From assembly GCA_963682175.1 (NCBI GenBank), contig OY821771.1, forward strand, positions 27,672,201 through 27,736,200: 64,000 nucleotides of DNA. Direction: 5' to 3'. The position numbers were made by a program, and so were the translations under genes. The notes beneath the pieces were generated by a model that searched no databases, had not been told where the DNA came from, and saw only the letters and a list, made by a program, of their open reading frames with translations. This DNA is from Triglochin maritima (lineage: Eukaryota > Streptophyta > Magnoliopsida > Alismatales > Juncaginaceae). Numbering within the stretch: the first letter of the stretch is position 1; each line of letters opens with the position of its first letter. This document shows, piece by piece, positions 58,096 through 64,000 of this stretch.

Positions 58096-58628
58096 ATTTT
58101 CTTGCAAAAAACTAAATGCACCAAACAATCAGAGGGTAAGTTTACTTGTTCCTTACCAGAAATCAAACCTTCCTAACCGAAGTTTTCTAAGATCTTTAAG
58201 AAATCGGAGATGTGTCTCGCGTGGAGAAACCAGAGGGGCGTGGAGAAGACCGGAAGGTCACGTGGAGAACCGTAGAGGGAGAGGGAGAGGAAGTGGTAGG
58301 GGGAGTGTAGGGGGCGATCGTCATGCGGTGGAAGAGGGCGTAGAGGCATTAACGAAAGAGTAAGATAAGGTTTCGGTGGTAAGGAAGATATGGTTTCAGA
58401 TAGGGTGTCAGTGGAGTGTTTTTAGGTGTATTCTGCTGGGATTTCAGGTGTATAGGTCTAGGGTTTTTTAAAATGAATAACCGGATCTGTTTCTAGCGGT
58501 AAGAACCGGATCCAAACCGGATCCGGGTCGGTTCTAAAAATTAAAATCCATATCCGATCCATATCCATTTTATCCTGGTTCGGTTCCGGTTCGGTTTGAT
58601 CGGTTCCGAATACCTATTGCCACTCCTA

Positions 58629-58815
58629 GTCCCGAGCAATCCCAAGATAGTCCTGACCAGTCCCTAGTCCAGTCTCGAGCTGTCCCAAGTTGTCCCCAGC
58701 TAGTCCCGAGCAGTCTTAAGATCAATCTCAAACAGTCCCCAACGAGTCCCGAGCTAGTTCCGAGCAATCCTGAGCCCAATACTAAGTAGTTCCAAACCAA
58801 TCCCGAGCAGTCCCG
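58629..58815. repeat. TCCCGAG minisatellite, right half
   Basis: Continuation of 44718-44945 after the hAT element: gtcccgagcaatcccaag, tcccgagcagt and variants. Confidence 0.85.
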
Positions 58816-59014
58816 AGCAATTGCAAAGGTGAGAAATGAGTTGGAGGTAATAGAAAACTTGATTTGACAGTAAACCATTTTTATTAAATGATGTCATTGA
58901 GAAGAAGAGAGAATAAAATTATGATTAAATATTGTGAAGTGGAACATATGGTGTGGCAGAGACAGAAAATTGGGATAACATTTTGATGAATGTCGGTTTT
59001 GTGGATGGCCTAAG
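58816..59014. other. Short spacer, no gene
   Basis: AT-rich sequence without recognised repeats or coding motifs. Confidence 0.45.
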
Positions 59015-59345
59015 TGAACTTCTTATATTTAATTTCTGAATTATTTGCTTTGTTATGAAAAATCATATATTTTGAAGCAATTTTATGTCACCGTTAGATT
59101 TTAATTCAGTTAAGACAAATGAGTTGAAAATATTATAAACCAACTTGTTACAAGTTAACTTGTGACAAACCAACAAGTTACATGGACACAATGGATCAAG
59201 ATAAACGAGTTGTAAAAATAATCAAACAAGTTGGGTCGTTCTACCAAACGAGCTGACTTGTTTTCAACAAACGAGGCGAACGACCTAAGTCATTTTTACC
59301 AAAAAAGGCTGGGTTGTTCTAGCAAATGAGTTGGGTTGTTTTTTC
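59015..59345. repeat. Unit X, copy 3, plus 23-bp block
   Basis: Same order as 44326-44717: ttaatttctgaattattt, caccgttagatt, gagttgaaaatatt, cttgttacaagttaactt, then caaacgagctgacttgtttt units. Confidence 0.8.
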
Positions 59346-59424
59346 CACGAAACAAAGTTGGGATGCACCAATCCCACACTGGGACGCAGAAGTCCTGTGC
59401 GCGATGTACCACTTGCTTTTCCCC

Positions 59425-59637
59425 ATGAAATCCACATTCAAATACAGAATTTGATGATTCTAGATCCATTGGAAAGACAACTGAAAGGAGCACATATTTG
59501 TCTGTTTATAACTTGCCAAATTCTGATGATACAAGGGTGAAAAATGTGTCTCAAGACAGATCATATTCAGAAATTGGACAATCGACATATTTTAATAATT
59601 TGTGCATAACTCTCTCCTCCGATATCCAGAAAAGGTG
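59425..59637. repeat. About 385-bp satellite, unit 4 (partial)
   Basis: Closest to unit 1: tccacattcaaatacagaat, gatccattggaaag, ggacaatcgacatatttt, ctcctccgatatcca. It is cut at the start of the next LTR. Confidence 0.82.
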
Positions 59638-62392
59638 TAAGACCTGATTTCTTGATTCTATAATAAATTACATCCTCATATTCGTGCGTGTGTGTTTTAC
59701 GTTTATAGTGTGCTTCTTGTGTATATTTTGTTTTGCGGAAGCATTCTTTTTTGGGAAAGTTTCCTTTTTGGTCAAGTGGGTGCATATTGAACTTGAGCAA
59801 TTCAACCTTTGGTGCGAGTGGCTTGAGATTTTTCTTGGCCACTTGGGCTTGTGCGTGGGAGTCCTTGTGGGGGCATCTGGGTGAGGTGGTGCCTAGTCAA
59901 TATTTAAATTTGCATGGAATTTGCAAGAGGAGATCATGGGAGATTTGGTTTCCTTAGTAGGCAATTTGGTGTGTGCAGTTTTGGGAAGTCTTGGGCGTGC
60001 ATAATTAAGCACAAACCCTAGCCATTTGGTCCTTGCATGCTCTCTCCCCTCCCACCTGAAATCCACCTTTTCCCTTCTCTCCAACATTTTGTGGTTGCGA
60101 ACTCCAGCAAGTCAAGCAGGTTAAGCAAGCGAAGGTGTTTAGTGCAAGAGGCGTTTAGTTAGCTAGCAAAGGAGGCGACCGCATGCAGCTGGTTCTAGCA
60201 AACTCCAGGCACCTTCTCCATCCGATTCAGTTATGCTTCTAGCCCGACAAGAGGATAATATGTGGGGGTGTTGGATGAAGGTTCATCCAGCACCAAGTGG
60301 CTATCCAGTCACACGCTTAAGAAACGCTTGCTAGTGCTGATCAACCCATTTGGGTTGGTGGTGGCGTGATCATTGGGTTGTTGTGGCTGGCTGAGATGTT
60401 CTTCCCCTCCAGCACGACTTAGGTACACACTACTAGGTGGAGAAATTGGGGATGTGTGGCTGAGTCGTGAGGGAAGCTCTCCGGTTGCATGGCATGCATG
60501 TTCCTTTTGTTATCGTGTGTTACATCTTGTTGCTGCTGGATTCTTGATGTGTTGCCTTGTTTATCTATGTGTTTCTCATGCTGAATTCATGATATTATTT
60601 ATGATTTAGGTGTTGTATAGATGCATCACGTACATGTATAATGTTTCTGCTGAGATCATGTCATTTTCTCATGGATTATTGTTGTTTAGATACATCATGT
60701 GCATGTACATCTACCTATTGAGATCTTGTTATCATTTCCTGATTTATGTGTTGTTTAGATGCATCACGTACATGTATATTTTGCTGCTGAGATCATGTTA
60801 CTATTTGGTGGATTTTTGTTGTCTAGATACATCACGTGCATATGTGCGTATGTAATGAGATCTTGTTATTATTGCATGATTTAATTGTTGTCTAGATACA
60901 TCTTGTGCATGTATATTATTCATCTAGATCTTGTTATTAATCCATGATTTATTTGCTGTTTACATACATCATGTGCATGTAGATATATAAATCGATTGAT
61001 ATATTGTTATCATTGCAAGATTTAATTGCTGACTAGATACATCTTGTGCATGTATATGTCTATCGAGATCTAGTATTTTTTGATGCTTCATTTGCTGTCT
61101 ACATACATCATGTGCATGTAGATATATATACATTGAGATCTTGTTGTCATTCCATGATTTATTTGTTGTCTAAATACATCATGTGCATGTATGCTTATCT
61201 ATAGAGATCTTGTTATTCATTCACGATTTAATTGATGTCTAGATACATCACGTGTATGTATACTTTTTAGTTGTTGAGGTCATTGTTTATCTTAGTTGCT
61301 GAAGTAACGTGATGATGTGGTTAAGGGTTTTTAGGTCAAGATTACGATGCTATGACTATCGTTCCATGACCCATAGATAGCAACACGAAGTCTTATTGCT
61401 TATTTGTGTCAATTGACATAGTCAAATGCTTTGTGTTTTTGCTGGCCTTCGACTCAGTGGAGCATGTGTCATCTTCTATTATATTATGCTTTGTTCCTGC
61501 CTTTTTGAGGTCCTCTTGCTCCTTTCGCGTGGGCATGAGTCTAGTTTCTTGCTAGAGATTGGATATAGTCTTATAGATAGTTTGCATTTGCATATTGATT
61601 AATAAAATGAATCTGGGCACGTATGTTGAGGGGCCGACATGCCTGATTGAAAGACCACTATGTTGAGAGATCAGGTGTAAGATAAGACCTCGACATACTC
61701 ATTGTCATTTGCTACAGAACAAACATTCCCAACATCGGGATGGAATCATATAGGTCACTTGCCGAGAGTTGGGGTGTCAATCTGGAAGACCGTTGTGTGC
61801 CAAACGGTGCATCACTTGTGGGGGACCCGCTTAGGGATTAGACCAGCAAGGTGGGTGGCTAGTTCCTATGCAGAGGAACCACTTCGGGTGGAACCCCGAG
61901 CGGCGTAACTATGTAGAGTTGTGGCCATTTTGTTTTGGATGTGTGGTAGATATGTTCCATGCATAACTTCTTATCTTGTTTTCAGACTCGGGGCATAAGG
62001 GGTTTTCTTTATTGAAGCTCACACATATTCACTGTTATTTTTGCCTTAGGTACTTAGGTTCTGACAGGGGATAGACTGGAGGAGTTTCAGAGGATTTTGT
62101 ACACGAGGGACACATCGACCAGATTCTTCCTATTATCATTTTGCTGCTGCATTATTAATAATGTTTTCCCCTTGAATTCAATGTATTGTGTTTGATTTTA
62201 ATTCCATATATGGATAATTTCTCTTTTCAGTTTATATCCCATTTTTTGGTCTATCCATGTATGCTTTCATGCGGTATGACTAGCTTGAGTAGTCTTTTAT
62301 TGTAACTCATTCGGTCGTCGCGGATGACTTTGATCGCGACGATTCGCTTGGTTTCCCCAGCATGCGTACTCACGGGATCGAGAGCGTTACAA
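59638..62392 (+). mobile_element. Gypsy LTR D, 2.75 kb, plus strand
   Basis: Begins TGTAAGACCTGATTTC and ends gggatcgagagcgttaca. The right third is the reverse complement in kind of the LTR at 7211-8112 (ccgttgtgtgccaaacgg, ttcctatgcagaggaac, actcggggcataagggg, tccatatatggataatt). It contains the 69-bp array. No primer site or internal domain follows directly, and no 5-bp duplication is seen. The start is inferred from its match to tgtaaggcctgctatctcg at 62578. Confidence 0.6.
60600..61262. repeat. 69-bp tandem repeat, ten copies
   Basis: The phrase acatcatgtgcatgta or a variant recurs at 60623, 60692, 60761, 60829, 60898, 60966, 61039, 61105, 61176 and 61245. Spacing is 66-73 with mode 69. 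Each unit also has gagatcttgttat and gatttattgttgtctaga segments. Confidence 0.9.
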
Positions 62393-62640
62393 CTGTGTGG
62401 CTAGTTCCTATAGCAGGGTCGGTCCCCTATGCCTTGTGCAAGCTCTCCCCAACCACATGTCTTGTGCAAGGCATTCGTGACGAGTCATGTGGTAGGCATT
62501 TTTGTAATGAGTCTTGAATTGCCTCGTCCCCGACAACGACTCTGATACCTTTTTGAACATCCATTAAGGGGGTAGGATGTAAGGCCTGCTATCTCGATTT
62601 TATAAAAAGTACGTCCTCATATTTGTTCAAGGAAGATGAG
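62393..62640. mobile_element. Gypsy fragments around a second LTR end
   Basis: cgacaacgactctgatacc near 62536 is the reverse complement of a tRNA-Met primer site with leader. tgtaaggcctgctatctcg at 62578 resembles the LTR D start and is preceded by a purine-rich aagggggtagga. The pieces could be a minus-strand 5' LTR end or a plus-strand 3' LTR start. It is a rearranged relic. Confidence 0.45.
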
Positions 62641-62989
62641 CAGATACTTTTTGGTACACTCACGACGATATCATGATCGAAAGTTGATATGGATGTTCAA
62701 CCACCCATACTTTAGGACAAGCAAATTATATCAAACCACATGAATATGTGGCCGATCTCATCACTTAAATGCTAATTCACATCCGGATGTCCTTCATCCG
62801 GATTAAGGATATGGATTAGCATGTCCTACCATATAAGCTTCTTATTTCTTGACCCTCCACCCAATCCCCCAATCAAGCGTGTATGCTCATCTAGTTGTTG
62901 GGATAAACTCTTTATTGATTCAATTCCATCCTTAATACCCCCGCTTGGGTTTCAAGCCCTTGTTATAGGGCCCGGTTAAAAAATGATAA
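62641..62989. other. No gene recognised
   Basis: Holds one short inverted repeat, catccggatgtccttcatccggat, near 62782, and otherwise nothing identified. Confidence 0.4.
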
Positions 62990-63276
62990 CTATCAAAAAT
63001 GGGAAATTATCCATACATGGAAATAATATCAGGACATTACACCGAGTTAAAAAAGAAAATACATCATAAAATATTACGGAAGCAAAACGGTAACTGGAAG
63101 AATCTGTCAGGTGTCTCTCGTGTACAGAATCCTCCGAAACTCCTCCAGTCTGACCCCTGTCAGAAAACCGAAGTACTTGAGGCAAAAACAAAAACAACAA
63201 ATATGTGTGAGTTTTCGATAAGAAAACCCCATATGCCCCGGGTCCAAAAATAGGATAAGAAGTTTTGCATGGAATC
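62990..63276 (-). mobile_element. Fragment of the 7211-type gypsy LTR
   Basis: Closely parallels 7379-7660: gggaaattatccatacatgg, acatcataaaat, gtacagaatcctc, ccccgggtccaaaa, aggataagaagtt. It is interrupted at 63277 by a hAT-like end. Confidence 0.7.
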
Positions 63277-64000
63277 TAGAGGTGTCAGTGGATATTTGAA
63301 TATCCGAACATCCGTCTGTATCCGTATTCGAATTTGGACATTCAATCCGAGAAAAAATATCCGTAAGACCGTATTTTTATCCGATCCGTAAAGTTGTGGA
63401 GCGGATATGGTTATTGGTACATCCGATCCGTAAAGTCGTGCAGCGGATATGGTTATTGGTACATATGATCCGTAAAGTCGTGGAGCGGATATGGTTATTG
63501 GTACATCCGATCCGTATAATATCCGATCCGGGATCTAATATCCGTGGTACAACATCCGTATCTGTATTCGTATACATATTATATATATAGTTATTCTTTA
63601 ACTTAATGAAAAATATATATCAGTTAGGTATTTTTCTATAAATTACCCAAGTATATAAACTATTATTACTAACCCTAAACCTAATGTCACACAAAATCCA
63701 TTCGCGGCTACGTCCTCTCATTCCTCCCCGCCGTCAGGCCTCGCCTCTCCGAGAACGCAAGGGCCTTTTACGAGCTGTCCAAGGGTCGTCTCATCTCTAT
63801 ATTTCCATCCATCCCACATCACGATATCATATCCAAATCCGATGTAGGGTTTCTCCTCTCCTCCAGGTACGATCTTGTCCTTCCGATGCTGGATTTGGAC
63901 TCCCCATCCCATTCCACTTTGAATGGGTGTTTTCTTTCTCTTTCGAAGCAAGATCTATTGAGATTTGTGGTTTCCGATGAAAACTTAACTTATAGGTTTG
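63277..64000. mobile_element. Left end of a hAT-like element, runs off the window
   Basis: Begins TAGAGGTGTCAGTGG, similar to the ends at 831 and 34274. Repeated ggatatccgaac and gatccgtaaag-type sequence follows. Three perfect-period 42-bp units start at 63390, 63432 and 63474. The right end and duplication (expected atggaatc) are not in the window. The region from 63680 on is less AT-rich and could hold a 5' exon or leader, but no transposase motif is seen. Confidence 0.55.

Larger units (their letters stand above)
44946..58628 (-). mobile_element. hAT transposon carrying a nested LTR array
   Basis: The left end is TAGGGATGGCAATGG; the right end is ATTGCCACTCCTA, imperfect inverted repeats. 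Flanks are atcccgag (44938-44945) and gtcccgag (58629-58636), a 7/8 match to an 8-bp duplication. The target repeat itself is rich in cccgag, so part of that match could be chance. Terminal regions hold ggatccggttc-type repeats. The transposase is on minus and is split by the LTR array at 45976-56990. Without the insert the element is about 2.65 kb and lacks the N-terminal half of transposase. Confidence 0.78.

Noticed and set aside
58570..58878. 102-codon minus-strand Gly/Leu/Ser-rich frame
   Set aside because: It is a translation of the TCCCGAG minisatellite.
63684..63980. 98-codon plus-strand frame at the window end
   Set aside because: Basic, low-complexity and cut by the window edge; no transposase motif could be seen.

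Overview
The window reads as intergenic heterochromatin from a flowering plant, probably a eudicot. It is AT-rich and packed with plant transposon families: Ty3-gypsy, Ty1-copia, Mutator-like, PIF/Harbinger and hAT. It also carries minisatellites and one compact gene of a plant-specific cell-wall protein family. I see no rRNA, tRNA, CRISPR or bacterial operon structure. The species cannot be named from the sequence.

Layout. 1-4.2 kb: a foldback element, an intact non-autonomous hAT element with a perfect 8-bp target duplication, and diffuse AT-rich sequence. 4.2-15 kb: minus-strand gypsy material. This includes LTRs of a non-autonomous family with a tRNA-Asp primer site (called the Asp-PBS family below), a deleted chromovirus-like relic in which protease is fused to RNase H, and a 67-bp tandem repeat. 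15-20.8 kb: an LTR and a gag-only copia element with two long LTRs. 20.8-24.3 kb: a plus-strand gypsy LTR split by a likely solo LTR that carries a minisatellite. 24.5-30.4 kb: a Mutator-like element (MULE) with three decayed genes: a transposase and an OTU-like protease on plus, and a convergent plant-mobile-domain (PMD) gene on minus. 32.2-32.6 kb: the only gene that looks intact and host-encoded, a small secreted putative cell-wall protein with its TATA box. 33.9-42.0 kb: a decayed PIF/Harbinger transposase and a convergent Myb/SANT-like gene. These are broken by a GC-rich hAT element, a solo LTR with a 5-bp target duplication, and a deletion derivative of the same MULE family. 42.6-59.6 kb: a composite satellite (about 385-bp, 270-bp, 23-bp and TCCCGAG units). 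It is interrupted by a hAT element, which is itself interrupted inside its transposase by an LTR-internal-LTR-internal-LTR retrotransposon array. 59.6-64 kb: a 2.75-kb gypsy LTR with a ten-copy 69-bp repeat, LTR fragments, and the left end of a further hAT element.

Almost every transposon gene carries stops or frameshifts. Insertion order can be read from the nesting, for example satellite, then hAT, then LTR array; or Myb-like gene, then MULE derivative and solo LTR. The most interesting items are the MULE with transposase, OTU and PMD genes plus its deletion derivative, the positionally conserved GC-rich hairpins in that family, the composite satellite, and the tandem LTR array flanked by an unusual 15-bp repeat. 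All family assignments come from reading translated motifs by eye; no database search was run.
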